Source of the DNA: Amnibacterium flavum
Lineage (GTDB): Bacteria; Actinomycetota; Actinomycetes; Actinomycetales; Microbacteriaceae
Assembly: GCF_003097495.1 (NCBI RefSeq)
Contig: NZ_QEOP01000001.1
Location: 1,178,001 to 1,242,000, forward strand
Reading direction: 5' to 3'
DNA: 64,000 nt
Positions 46,129 to 54,634 of this stretch are shown one piece after another. Each line of letters begins with the position of its first letter. Position 1 is the first letter of the stretch. Made by a program: the position numbers and the translations under genes. A model generated the notes under the pieces. That model had not been told where the DNA came from and made no database searches. It worked only from the letters and a program-made list of their open reading frames with translations.

Positions 46129-47859
46129 TCAGCGGGGGGAGGCGAGGTCGGCTTCCAGGTCGGGGTCCTCGTCCTCCGCGTCCAGGAGGAATGCGCGGGA
46201 GTCGCCCTCGGCCCACGAGTCAACGATGGCCACGTCGAGCGGGAAGTCGATCGGGAACGTCCCGAACATGACCCTCGTCGCCTCGGCGGCGGCCCGGCGG
46301 ACCGCGAGGATGGTCTCCTCGGCCAGCGCCGCCGGAGTGTGGATGAGCACCTCGTCATGCAGGAAGAAGACCAGGTGCGGTCGGTCGGTGAGCTCGCCGG
46401 CGCCATCGAGCTGCCAGAGCAGATTCCGCAGTGTCGCGATCCAGCAGAGGGTCCACTCGGCGCCGCTGCCCTGCACCACGTAATTGCGGGTGAACCGGCC
46501 CCACTTGCGACGGTCCCGGTCGCGCCCCGCATCGTCCGCCGGCAGATCGCCGAGGGCGAGAGTCCAGCGTCCGGTCGGTGCGGGGGAGGCGCGGCCGAGG
46601 AATGTCTCGACCACCTCGGCGCGCTCGCCCGCCCGGGCGGCCTCCTCGACGAAGCCGAACGCCCTCGGGTAGAGCCGCGTCATGCGGGTCACCATGCGGC
46701 CGCCCTCTCCGCTCGTGCTGCCGTACATCGCGCCGAGCATGCCGAGTTTGGCCTCCTTGCGCGTGGCCACGGCACCCCGCTTCACCATCCCCTCGTAGAG
46801 GTCGGACTCGCTGGCGGCCTCGGCCATCGCGAGGTCGGTGCTGAGCGCGGCGAGCACGCGGGGCTCGAGCTGGGCGACGTCGGCGACGACGAACTTCCAT
46901 CCGTCGTCCGCGACCACCGACGACCTGATCTGGGCCGGGAACGACAGCGCACCGCCGCCGTGCGCGGCCCACCGGCCGGTGACAGTGCCTCCGGGGAGGA
47001 AGTTCGGACGGTAACGGCCGTCGCGGACCCAGGTGTCGAGCCACCGCCAGCCGTTCGCGTTCGCAAGGCGCAGCAGCTTCTTGTACTCGAGGATCGGGCC
47101 GACGGCGGGATGGTCGAGCTGGCGGAGATTCCAGGCCCGGGTGTCCGTCACGTCGAGTCCGGCGGCTCTGAGCGCCCGCAGCAGGCTTTTCGGCGAGTCG
47201 GGGTTGAGATCGGGCGCCCCGAGTGCGCCGCGGATGACGGGAAGCAGCTGCTCGAGCAGCTCAGGGCGCGCCCCCGGCAGCGGACGAGGGCCGATCAGCG
47301 TGGTCAGCATCCGCTCGTGCAGGGCCTCGCGCAAGGGGAGACCGGCATGTGCGATCTCGGCGGCGACGAGGGCTCCCGAGCTCTCGGCTGCCAGAAGCAG
47401 CCCGAGCGGATCGCGTTTCGTCGACGCGGCGAGCGCAGCCTGCTGGCGGTCGAATTCGGCGAGCGAGTCGAGCGGCTCGTCATGCTCGTGCCAGGCGAAC
47501 AGGGCGGGGCCGGCGAGTTCGACGGGGTCCATCGCCTCCCACTCGGCGCTCGACGCACCGACGAGCAGGCCCGGGTCGACGTGAGGGGAGCGGCGGAGGA
47601 TGTCGTGGGACAGTCGGAGGTCGAGGCAGCGGCGCACCCGGACTCCGGACTCGAGGAGCGACGGGTACCAGCGCGTCGTGTCGTCCCAGACCCACCTCGG
47701 CCCCGCGCCTCCCTCGGCGTCGAGTTCGCGTTCCGCGACGAACGTCGGCAGGTCGCTCGACGCGACGGTGACGGGGGCGGTTGCGCCGCCGTTGCGCGGC
47801 CCGCGGATGTCGACTCGCACCGAATCGCCGATCCGCGTGAGCACGAACGTTTCGTTCAT
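46129..47859 (-). CDS. Bifunctional 3'-5' exonuclease/DNA polymerase, family A, stand-alone
   Basis: 576 residues from ATG 47859. The polymerase motifs of PolA are present: motif A VADVAQLEPRVLAALS, O-helix RKEAKLGMLGAMYGSTSGEGG (R..AK..M.G..YG) and motif C LHDEVLIH. N-terminal part has an exonuclease-like fold (residues 1-200) but lacks clear DxE/DxD residues, and no 5' nuclease domain exists. This actinobacterial protein is distinct from housekeeping DNA polymerase I (about 880 residues) and may act in repair or translesion synthesis. It is convergent with DUF4166 and divergent from the kinase gene. Confidence 0.9.
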   Translation of the reverse strand: MNETFVLTRIGDSVRVDIRGPRNGGATAPVTVASSDLPTFVAERELDAEGGAGPRWVWDDTTRWYPSLLESGVRVRRCLDLRLSHDILRRSPHVDPGLLVGASSAEWEAMDPVELAGPALFAWHEHDEPLDSLAEFDRQQAALAASTKRDPLGLLLAAESSGALVAAEIAHAGLPLREALHERMLTTLIGPRPLPGARPELLEQLLPVIRGALGAPDLNPDSPKSLLRALRAAGLDVTDTRAWNLRQLDHPAVGPILEYKKLLRLANANGWRWLDTWVRDGRYRPNFLPGGTVTGRWAAHGGGALSFPAQIRSSVVADDGWKFVVADVAQLEPRVLAALSTDLAMAEAASESDLYEGMVKRGAVATRKEAKLGMLGAMYGSTSGEGGRMVTRMTRLYPRAFGFVEEAARAGERAEVVETFLGRASPAPTGRWTLALGDLPADDAGRDRDRRKWGRFTRNYVVQGSGAEWTLCWIATLRNLLWQLDGAGELTDRPHLVFFLHDEVLIHTPAALAEETILAVRRAAAEATRVMFGTFPIDFPLDVAIVDSWAEGDSRAFLLDAEDEDPDLEADLASPR

Positions 47860-48000
47860 CACCCGCACCGGGAGAGGACGAAGTCGGAGGACACCACTCC
47901 ATTCGACCATCCCCGCCCGACAGCCGCGCGTGCGCGGTGCGAACGGACATGCGCGGTGCGCAGACCTCCCGCGCGCGGCCGCCCGCACTGCGCGAGCGGA

Positions 48001-48006
48001 TACTGT
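48001..48006 (+). promoter_or_regulatory. -10 box for leaderless kinase gene
   Basis: TACTGT, six bases, then GTG at 48013; no ribosome site. Confidence 0.45.
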
Positions 48007-48012
48007 CGACGC

Positions 48013-48651
48013 GTGAGTTCCGCCGAGTACGTCGTCGATCGTGCCGTGGCGCTCGCCGCGAAGGGTGAGCGCGTCCTCCTCGGGATCGCGGGCGCCCCCG
48101 GAGCGGGTAAGACGACGCTCGCCGTGTGGCTCGTCGACCGGCTGAGCGCCCGAGGAGTCGTCGCCGCCCATGTCCCGATGGACGGTTTCCACCTCGGCGA
48201 CGCGGTCCTCGACCGCCTCGGCCTGAGCGAGCGGAAGGGCGCGATCGACACGTTCGATCCGTCCGGTTATCTCGCACTGCTGCGCCGACTCAGAGCGGAG
48301 ACCGGCGGCACCGTCTTCGCGCCCGCCTTCGAACGCGAGATCGAGCAGCCGATCGCCGCCTCGATCCCGGTGGACCCGTCGGTGCGGATCGTCGTCAGTG
48401 AGGGCAACTACCTGCTCTCCCCACTCGACCCGTGGCCGTCGGTGCGCCGGGAATTCGACGAGGTCTGGTTCGCCGACGTCGATCACGAGCAGCGTCGCCA
48501 GCGGCTCCGTGCGCGTCACGAGCGATACGGGAAGACCGCCGAGCAGGCGGCGGAGTTCGTGCTGAGAGTGGACGAGGCCAACGCCCGGGTGATCCTCGGG
48601 ACCCGGGAGCATGCGGATCTGTTCGTCGACGTGGATGCCGTCGTCGGCTGA
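48013..48651 (+). CDS. Nucleoside/nucleotide kinase family protein (uridine kinase/PRK-like)
   Basis: 212 residues from GTG 48013. Walker A GIAGAPGAGKTTLA at about residues 24-37, substrate motif VPMDGFHLGDAVLDRLGLSERKGAIDTFDPSGYLALL, FAPAFEREIEQPIAASIPV, and the lid/EGNY box VVSEGNYLL followed by RLRARHERYGKT. This is the phosphoribulokinase/uridine kinase superfamily branch that includes yeast YFH7 and bacterial fructose or pantothenate-type kinases. Substrate unassigned. Its stop is followed by a duplicated 16-base stretch and then a terminator hairpin. Confidence 0.88.
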   Translation: MSSAEYVVDRAVALAAKGERVLLGIAGAPGAGKTTLAVWLVDRLSARGVVAAHVPMDGFHLGDAVLDRLGLSERKGAIDTFDPSGYLALLRRLRAETGGTVFAPAFEREIEQPIAASIPVDPSVRIVVSEGNYLLSPLDPWPSVRREFDEVWFADVDHEQRRQRLRARHERYGKTAEQAAEFVLRVDEANARVILGTREHADLFVDVDAVVG

Positions 48652-48736
48652 GTCCGCCGGGGACGCCGTCGTCGGCTGAGCCCCCACGAGCGTTGCCCGC
48701 CTCGCTGTGCCCGGCGGATTGGCTGAGGGCGCGAAA

Positions 48737-48768
48737 CAGCCCCGCCGGAACGTGCCACGGCGGGGCTG
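48737..48768. terminator. Terminator hairpin between kinase and SRPBCC genes
   Basis: CAGCCCCGCC (48737-48746) pairs perfectly with GGCGGGGCTG (48759-48768) around a 12-base loop; it serves the convergent gene pair. Confidence 0.7.
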
Positions 48769-48791
48769 AGTGCGAAAGAGGAGCGGTGTCC

Positions 48792-49250
48792 TCAGCTGTT
48801 GGTGACCTCGCCACGCCAGGCACCGTCCTCGACGCCCCGCGCCTCGATGAACTCCTTGAAGTTCTTGAGGTCCTTCTTGATCATGTGGTCGTCGATGCCG
48901 AGCACGGCACCTGCCGACTCGACGAAGCCCTCGGGCTTCCAGTCGATCTGAACGGTGACACGCGAGGTTGTGTCGGAGAGCTTGTGGAAGGTGACGACAC
49001 CGGCGTGCTCGTCCTTGCCGGAGATGCTGTTCCAGGCGACTCGCTCGTCGGGCAGCTGTTCGGTGACCTCGGCGTCGAATTCGCGCTCGACTCCACCGAT
49101 CTTCACGACCCAGTGGTTGTGGGTGTCGTCGGTCTGCGTGATGCTCTCGACGAAGCTGAGGAACTTGGGGAACTCCTCGAACTGAGTCCACTGGTTGTAC
49201 GAGGTGGAGACGGGAACGTCGACATCGATCGCTTCGATGATGCTGGCCAT
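48792..49250 (-). CDS. SRPBCC family (polyketide cyclase-like) protein
   Basis: 152 residues; ATG with AAGGAAGGG upstream. START-like fold: IIEAIDVDVPVSTSYNQWTQFEEFPKFLSFVESI, then HWVVKIGGVEREFDAEVTEQLPDERVAWNSISG, and the long C-terminal helix HMIKKDLKNFKEFIEARGVEDGAWRGE. This subgroup (cyclase/dehydrase-type with QFEEFPKFM) is abundant in stationary-phase and stress genes of actinobacteria and probably binds a hydrophobic ligand. AT-rich relative to neighbours. Single gene. Confidence 0.9.
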   Translation of the reverse strand: MASIIEAIDVDVPVSTSYNQWTQFEEFPKFLSFVESITQTDDTHNHWVVKIGGVEREFDAEVTEQLPDERVAWNSISGKDEHAGVVTFHKLSDTTSRVTVQIDWKPEGFVESAGAVLGIDDHMIKKDLKNFKEFIEARGVEDGAWRGEVTNS

Positions 49251-49380
49251 GATGGGCCCTTCCTTTCGTTGGTGCGGGTGGGGAGGGTGTATCCGACGCT
49301 ATGGGGCTGCGGCGCCGCATCCACCGCTTTTCAGTTCACTCTCACACCACGTACAGGATTCTCCGGCGCACGCTCAGCGG

Positions 49381-49620
49381 TTACTCGATGTCGGGGAAGT
49401 CGTCGACGGCGCGCGGATCGACGGCGGGGTCGGCCGAGTCGTCCGGAACGGGGTCGACGAGCGGTGCCTCCGGGTCCTCGACCTCTTCATCGATCGTGCG
49501 CTCCTCATCGGTGAGCGGGGGATCGACGATCTGGTACTCCTCGATCTCGCCGGCGACGCTCGGGTCGTCGATGCGATCTCCGCGATCGGCGTCATCGGAC
49601 GAGGGGAAAGCCTCGGTCAT
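49381..49620 (-). CDS. Small acidic hypothetical protein
   Basis: 79 residues from ATG 49620, five bases after GAGGAG. Almost wholly disordered and strongly acidic (about one third Asp/Glu): EAFPSSDDADRGDRIDDPSVAGEIEEYQIVDPPLTDEERTIDEEVEDPEAPLVDPVPDDSADPAVDPR. No cysteine or hydrophobic core, so it does not look like a folded enzyme. Such proteins are common and uncharacterised in Microbacteriaceae. Good ribosome site and codon use support it being real. Confidence 0.7.
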   Translation of the reverse strand: MTEAFPSSDDADRGDRIDDPSVAGEIEEYQIVDPPLTDEERTIDEEVEDPEAPLVDPVPDDSADPAVDPRAVDDFPDIE

Positions 49621-49722
49621 CGTCACTCCTCGGGTGGAATCGGTGCGCTCTCCCGATTCTCACTCCGAAGGGCGGGTGCCCGACCGGATGCTCAGCACAC
49701 TCCCGACGAGGCGGCAGACGGG

Positions 49723-51495
49723 TCAGCTCGCGGTGCTGATCGCGTCCGCGGCGCGCACGAAGGTGAGGTGCGAGAGAGCCTGAGGCGTGTTGCCCATCTG
49801 GAGCCCTGCCGCGAGGTCGTACTCCTCCGAGAACATGCCGACATCGTTGGACAGTGCCGTGAGGCGGTGCATGAGCTTCTCGGCGTCGGCCTTCCTGCCG
49901 CTGCGCGCGTACTGCTCGACCAGCCAGAACGAGCAGGCCAGGAACGGGTTCTCGCCGGCGGGCAGCCCGTCCGTCGACGCCTCGGTGCGGTAGCGGAGGA
50001 CCAGCCCGTCCTGCAGCAGGTTCTTCTCGATCGCGGCCACGGTGCCGAGCATGCGGGGATCGTCGTACGCCACGTAGCCGACCTGAGCGAGCTGCAGCAG
50101 CGACGCGTCGACTTCGGACGACCCGTAGTGCTGCACGTAACTGTTCTGGGCCGTGTCGAAGCCCTTGTCCTCGATCTCGGTGGCCAGCTCGTCGCGGAGC
50201 CGCTTCCACCGGGTGGGGTGACCCTCGAGGCCGCACTCCTCGACCGCGCGGATGCCGCGGTCGAACGCCGCCCACATCATGGCTCGGGAATGGGTGAAGT
50301 ACTGCGGGTCGCCGCGCATCTCCCAGATGCCGTTGTCGCGCTGGTCGAGGTGGTCGGCGGTGAAGCGCAGGAGGGCGAGCTGCAGTGCCCAGGAGTCGGC
50401 GCTGTCGGGGAGCCCGCTCAGGCGCGCCTCGTGGAGGGCCACCATGACCTCGCCGATCACGTCGGCCTGGAACTGGGTCGCCGCGCCGTTCCCGACGCGC
50501 ACGGGGGAGGCGCCCAGGTAGCCGGGGAGGCTGGTCAGCTCGCGCTCGATGAGCTGGCGCTCACCCGCGAGCCCGTACATGATCTGCACATCCCCCGGAT
50601 CCCCGGCGATCGCGCGGAGCAGCCAGTCGCGCCAGCCGGACGCCTCCGCGTTCGACCCGTGGGAGAGCAGCACGATGAGCGTGAGCGCTGCGTCGCGCAA
50701 CCACACGTAGCGGTAGTCCCAGTTGCGCACCCCGCCCGCCTGCTCGGGGAGGCTCGTGGTCGCGGCCGCGACGATGCCGCCGGTGTCCTCGTGCGTGAGC
50801 GCGCGCAGCAGCACGAGCGAGCGGAACACGTGGTCCTTGTGCGGGCCCTCATGGGTCAGCCCGCGCGCCCAGGACTCCCACTGATGATGGGTCGACCGCA
50901 GGGCGTCGTCGATGTCGAGCGGTGCGGGCGCGTCCCGGTGCGAGGGATACCAGGTGAGGACGATGTCGACGGTCTCACCGGCCGCGACCAGGAACTCCGC
51001 CTGGTGCGAGTGGTTCGCGGGCTCCAACTGGGGGCCGCGGATCATCAGCGCATCGGGCCCGGCGACCGCGATCATCTCGGGCTGCGCGTCATCGCCCACC
51101 TGACGCACCCAGGGCAGCGCCTCTCCGTAGCCGAAGCGGATCCGGAGGTCCTGCCGCATCAGGACATGGCCCTTCAGGCCGTGCACGCGGCGGACGACAT
51201 CCGCCCGACGGTTGCCGTACGGCATGAAGTCGGTGACCAGCACCTCGCCGTCGTCGGCGACCCAATGGGTCTCGAGGATGAGGGTCTGCCCCCGGTAGCG
51301 GCGGGTCGACGTCGCGCCCGGCCCCATGGGAGCCAGCAGCCACCGTCCCTGGTCCTTCGTGCCGAGCAGCCCGCCGAATGTGGACGGAGAGTCGAACCGG
51401 GGGAGGCACAGCCAGTCGATGCTCCCGTCACGGCCGACGAGCGCAGCGGTGTGGCGGTCGCCGATCAGGGCGTAGTCCTCGATGGGAAGCGGCAT
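49723..51495 (-). CDS. Glycoside hydrolase family 15 protein (glucoamylase/trehalase type)
   Basis: 590 residues from ATG 51495. N-terminal beta-sandwich (PIEDYALIGDRHTAALVGRDGSIDWLCLPRFDSPSTFGGLLG) followed by the (alpha/alpha)6 barrel: NWDYRYVWLRDAALTLIVLLSHG, WRDWLLRAIAGD, YLGASPVRVGNGAATQFQADVIGEVMVALH, and TRWKRLRDELATEIEDKGFD. A catalytic Glu is expected in the WEMRGDP segment (GIWEMRGDPQYFTHSRAMMWAAFDRG). It would hydrolyse alpha-glucosidic bonds of starch-like chains or trehalose. Actinobacterial homologues of this length act as trehalases. Cytoplasmic; no signal peptide. Divergent from the deaminase gene. Confidence 0.9.
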   Translation of the reverse strand: MPLPIEDYALIGDRHTAALVGRDGSIDWLCLPRFDSPSTFGGLLGTKDQGRWLLAPMGPGATSTRRYRGQTLILETHWVADDGEVLVTDFMPYGNRRADVVRRVHGLKGHVLMRQDLRIRFGYGEALPWVRQVGDDAQPEMIAVAGPDALMIRGPQLEPANHSHQAEFLVAAGETVDIVLTWYPSHRDAPAPLDIDDALRSTHHQWESWARGLTHEGPHKDHVFRSLVLLRALTHEDTGGIVAAATTSLPEQAGGVRNWDYRYVWLRDAALTLIVLLSHGSNAEASGWRDWLLRAIAGDPGDVQIMYGLAGERQLIERELTSLPGYLGASPVRVGNGAATQFQADVIGEVMVALHEARLSGLPDSADSWALQLALLRFTADHLDQRDNGIWEMRGDPQYFTHSRAMMWAAFDRGIRAVEECGLEGHPTRWKRLRDELATEIEDKGFDTAQNSYVQHYGSSEVDASLLQLAQVGYVAYDDPRMLGTVAAIEKNLLQDGLVLRYRTEASTDGLPAGENPFLACSFWLVEQYARSGRKADAEKLMHRLTALSNDVGMFSEEYDLAAGLQMGNTPQALSHLTFVRAADAISTAS

Positions 51496-51575
51496 TCCGT
51501 CATTCTGGCGGTTGGCCGCTGGTGGATCGGCCATAGTGGAACGGACACGCACGAGCTCCGTCGAGAGGAAACGCT

Positions 51576-52199
51576 GTGGACACCAGCGCACTGGCCACCC
51601 GCTTCACCGCCGAGCTGCCCGCATGGGTGCTCGACGAAATGGCCGACGTCCCCGAGACGCTCGCCACCGATGAGGAGCGGATGGCGCTCGTGCACCGACT
51701 CGCCGACCGCAACTTCCGGGAGAAGACCGGCGGGCCGTTCGCGGCGATCGTGGTCGAGTCCGAGTCGGGCGCCATCGTGTCCGTCGGCGTCAACGTGGTG
51801 CTCGCCTCCGGGCTCTCCGTGGGTCACGCCGAGGTCGTCGCGCTCTCGCTCGCGGAGACCCGCGTCGGCGGGTGGGATCTCGGTGCCGAGGGCGCACCCG
51901 CCCGCGAACTCGTCGTCAATTGGCGGCCGTGCGCGCAGTGCTACGGCGCCACTCTCTGGTCGGGCGTGCGCCGCCTCGTCGTCGCCGGGCACGGGCCCGA
52001 GCTCGAGCACCTGACGAAGTTCGACGAGGGCCCCGTCCGCGAGGACTGGGCCGAGCAGTTCGAGGCGCGCGGCATCAGCGTCACGCAGGACGTGCTGCGC
52101 GACGAGGCGCTCGCCGTGTTCGCCGCTTACGGCCGCAGCATCGAGGACGGCGAGCAGGTCGTGTACAACGCCCGCTCGCAGGGCGCGATCGACCTCTAG
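51576..52199 (+). CDS. Nucleoside deaminase (cytidine/guanine deaminase family)
   Basis: 207 residues from GTG 51576 with GAGAGGAAA upstream. The zinc site is formed by GHAEVVALSLAE (HAE) and PCAQCYGATLWSG (PCxxC). The N-terminal helix ADRNFREKTGGPFAAIVVESESG and the C-terminal EQFEARGISVTQDVLRDEALAVFAAYGR are of the tRNA-specific/guanine deaminase type. Longer than TadA, so more likely a free base or nucleoside deaminase. Convergent with the alkylglycerone-phosphate-synthase-like gene; a large inverted repeat lies between the two stops. Confidence 0.88.
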   Translation: MDTSALATRFTAELPAWVLDEMADVPETLATDEERMALVHRLADRNFREKTGGPFAAIVVESESGAIVSVGVNVVLASGLSVGHAEVVALSLAETRVGGWDLGAEGAPARELVVNWRPCAQCYGATLWSGVRRLVVAGHGPELEHLTKFDEGPVREDWAEQFEARGISVTQDVLRDEALAVFAAYGRSIEDGEQVVYNARSQGAIDL

Positions 52200-52210
52200 G
52201 CCGCCGAGTC

Positions 52211-52256
52211 GCCCACTTCGGGCAGTGTTCGAGCGCGAACACTGCCCGAAGCGGGC
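52211..52256. terminator. Large inverted repeat between convergent genes
   Basis: Arms 52211-52231 and 52236-52256 pair over 21 bases with one mismatch and a four-base loop. The left arm GCCCACTTCGGGCAGTGTTC recurs at 59549, again between convergent stops. It is probably a bidirectional terminator and a dispersed repeat family. Confidence 0.7.
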
Positions 52257-52259
52257 AGG

Positions 52260-53945
52260 TCAGCGTGCTTCGGGAACCCGGACGTCGGTGATGATCTTGC
52301 CCGGGTTGAGGATGCGCTGCGGATCGGCGCTCTCGAGCAGGCCGCGCATGATCGCGACGCCCTCGGGAGAGATGTCCTGCTCCATCCACAGCGCGTGCTC
52401 GACGCCGACGCCGTGGTGGTGCGAGAGCGTTCCGCCGGCGTCGATGAACGACTGCTGGATCGCCGACTTGACGACGTCGTACTCGGCGATCTTGTCCTCG
52501 CCGGTCACGAAGGCGAAGGTGAAGTACAGGCAGGCGCCGGATCGGTACGAATGCGACAGGTGGCACATGATCCAGCCCGAGACGCCGATCGAGTCGTAGG
52601 CGCCGTTCGCCGCCTTGACGACGGTGTCGTAGACGTCCTGCAGCTTCGACCACGGCGCGGCCGTCTCGGACACGTCGGCGGCGGCCCCGCGGTCGAGCAG
52701 GAAGTCGCGGAGGTAGGGGGTGTCGAACTTCTTCTGGTCGTACAGGGCACCCGGCCCCGCCCCGACGCCGAGCCCGCCGTGCTTGCGGACGATCTTGCCG
52801 ACGATGCGCTTCTGGTAGCGCACATGCGAGGGAGAGCCCTCGTACCCGATGAACGAGAGGGCGAGCTCGTCGAGGTTCCAGCCGCGCTTCTTGAGGAAGG
52901 CCATCAGGCCCTTCTGCGCCGCTCCCGAGAGGCCCTTGCTCTCCTTGCTCGTCGCGAGCGAGAAGCCCGACTCGCGGGCGTCGGAGACGCGGGTGATCGA
53001 CGGGCTCGCATCCGACTCGGAGATCTCGTGCATGGCCTTGAGACCCGCGGAGAACGAGGGGAAGAAGTAGGCCTGGATCTGGCGCTCCTCGGGGCGGCGG
53101 TGCACCTGCACGGTGACCTCGGAGATGACTCCGAGCCGTCCCTCGCTGCCCACGATCATCTCGCGGACGCTCGGACCGGTGGACGCGCTCGGGATGGCGC
53201 GGATCTCGGCGATGCCGTCGGGGCGGACGAGCCGCATGCCGCGGGCGATGTCGGCGATGTCGCCGTACTTGTCGCTCTGCGCGCCCGACGAGCGGGTCGC
53301 GACCCAGCCGCCGAGGCTCGAGTGGGTGAAGCTGTCGGGGAAGTGGCCGATCGTCCAGCCGCGGTCGTTCAGCTGCTTCTCGAGGTCGGGGCCGAGGGCG
53401 CCCGCCTGGATCCGGGCGAGCCCTGATCCCTCGTCGAGCTCGAGCAGGCGCCGCTGCCGGCCCATGTCGAGCGACACGACCGGGCGCGTCTCGCCCTTCT
53501 CGGGCTCGAGGCTGCCGGAGATGTTGCTGCCGCCGCCGAACGGGATGATGACCGCATCCTCCTGAGCGGCGAGCGCCACGATGCGCTGCGACTCGGCCTC
53601 GTCGGCCGGGTAGACGACCACGTCGGGCACGCGGGGCAGGATGCCGGCGCGCACCCGCATGAGGTCGCGGATGCTCTTGCCGTAGGTGTGGATGACGCGC
53701 TCGAGGTCGTCGGTGACCACCTGCTTCTCGCCGACGATCGCAGCGAGGCCCTGCACGAGAGATGCGGGCGCCTGGGAAGCGGGGACGTCGAGGTCCTCGA
53801 ACGACGGCTGCTCGCCCGCGGGCTGCCAGACATCGAGTCCGACGGCCTTCTTCACGAAGGGGGCGAAGGCGGGCTTGTCCTCGTGGTGGAAGCCGACGCC
53901 CTCGACACCCCAACCCCACCACTTCATGTGCTTGACGTCGGTCAT
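52260..53945 (-). CDS. Alkylglycerone-phosphate synthase-like FAD oxidoreductase
   Basis: 561 residues, FAD_binding_4 (VAO) family. Hallmarks of alkylglycerone phosphate synthase (AGPS): N-terminal MKWWGWGVEGVGF, FAD loop PFGGGSNISGSLE, GHFPDSFTHSSLGGWVATRSSGAQSDKYGDIADIARGMRLVRPDG, and the catalytic tri-histidine motif GGTLSHHHGVGVEHALWMEQDISP followed by LNPGKI. AGPS exchanges the acyl chain of acyl-dihydroxyacetone phosphate for a fatty alcohol, the ether-forming step of alkyl lipids. Last gene of the operon SDR - acyltransferase - AGPS, each pair overlapping by four bases. The enzyme class is confident; the substrate in this organism is inferred. Confidence 0.88.
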   Translation of the reverse strand: MTDVKHMKWWGWGVEGVGFHHEDKPAFAPFVKKAVGLDVWQPAGEQPSFEDLDVPASQAPASLVQGLAAIVGEKQVVTDDLERVIHTYGKSIRDLMRVRAGILPRVPDVVVYPADEAESQRIVALAAQEDAVIIPFGGGSNISGSLEPEKGETRPVVSLDMGRQRRLLELDEGSGLARIQAGALGPDLEKQLNDRGWTIGHFPDSFTHSSLGGWVATRSSGAQSDKYGDIADIARGMRLVRPDGIAEIRAIPSASTGPSVREMIVGSEGRLGVISEVTVQVHRRPEERQIQAYFFPSFSAGLKAMHEISESDASPSITRVSDARESGFSLATSKESKGLSGAAQKGLMAFLKKRGWNLDELALSFIGYEGSPSHVRYQKRIVGKIVRKHGGLGVGAGPGALYDQKKFDTPYLRDFLLDRGAAADVSETAAPWSKLQDVYDTVVKAANGAYDSIGVSGWIMCHLSHSYRSGACLYFTFAFVTGEDKIAEYDVVKSAIQQSFIDAGGTLSHHHGVGVEHALWMEQDISPEGVAIMRGLLESADPQRILNPGKIITDVRVPEAR

Positions 53946-54634
53946 CGGACTTCCTCCTGAGACGAGTCGGCGTTCGACCAGGACGAGAGTCGCTCGACCT
54001 CGCCGCGCAGCCGGCTGGTGAAAGCTTCCGCGGTCTCGCCCTCTTCGGCGTACAGCGGCGAGCCGAAGACTACCGCGACCGGCGTGCGTCCGCGCACGGG
54101 CCAGTTGCGGTCTCGAGGCATGGCGCGGGCTGCGTCGATGATGCCGATCGGCAGGACGGGCACACCGCTCGACATCGCGATCGCGGCAGCACCCGGCTTG
54201 AAGGCTCGGATGCCCTCACCGGTCCGAGCGCGGCCCCCCTCGGGGAAGATCAGGATCGGGACCCCGGCGGCGAGCAGCGACCTCGACAGACGGGGCCTGC
54301 CGCCCATTCCGCTGCGGTCGATGGGGAAGGCGTTGAAGAACAGGACGGTCAGCCAGGTCCGCCACTTCACGTCGAAGAAGTAGTCGGCGGCGGCTCCCGC
54401 GGCGAGCTGCCCGGCGAGACGCCACGGCAGGCTGCCGAAGACGAGAGGCGCATCGAGGTGACTGGAGTGGTGCGCGACGGCGACGAATGCGCCGTTCAGG
54501 TCGCGCAGACGGGAGCGGCCCACCACGGTGACTCGCGTGCACGTCCAGACGACGGGCTTCAGCAGGCCGCGCTGGGCGAGGAAGCGCGCAGCGAGGAGGG
54601 AACGCGATCGGAATCGCTGGGTCGGATCGTTCAC
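53942..54634 (-). CDS. 1-acyl-sn-glycerol-3-phosphate acyltransferase (PlsC-like)
   Basis: 230 residues. The acyltransferase HxxxxD motif is HHSSHLD (about residues 55-61), followed by VLFFNAFPIDRSGMGG and the FPEGGRART box that binds glycerophosphate. It would put an acyl chain on the sn-2 position of lysophosphatidate or of 1-alkyl-glycerol-3-phosphate. Start overlaps the stop of the upstream SDR gene and its stop overlaps the AGPS-like start (ATGA), so all three are coupled. The pairing supports use in ether phospholipid assembly. Confidence 0.88.
   Translation of the reverse strand: MNDPTQRFRSRSLLAARFLAQRGLLKPVVWTCTRVTVVGRSRLRDLNGAFVAVAHHSSHLDAPLVFGSLPWRLAGQLAAGAAADYFFDVKWRTWLTVLFFNAFPIDRSGMGGRPRLSRSLLAAGVPILIFPEGGRARTGEGIRAFKPGAAAIAMSSGVPVLPIGIIDAARAMPRDRNWPVRGRTPVAVVFGSPLYAEEGETAEAFTSRLRGEVERLSSWSNADSSQEEVR

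Noticed and set aside
47860-49320. N-terminal extension of the DNA polymerase frame to over 1000 residues
   Set aside because: The extension runs opposite the kinase and SRPBCC genes and shows no polymerase-like sequence; the ATG at 47859 gives the usual family start.
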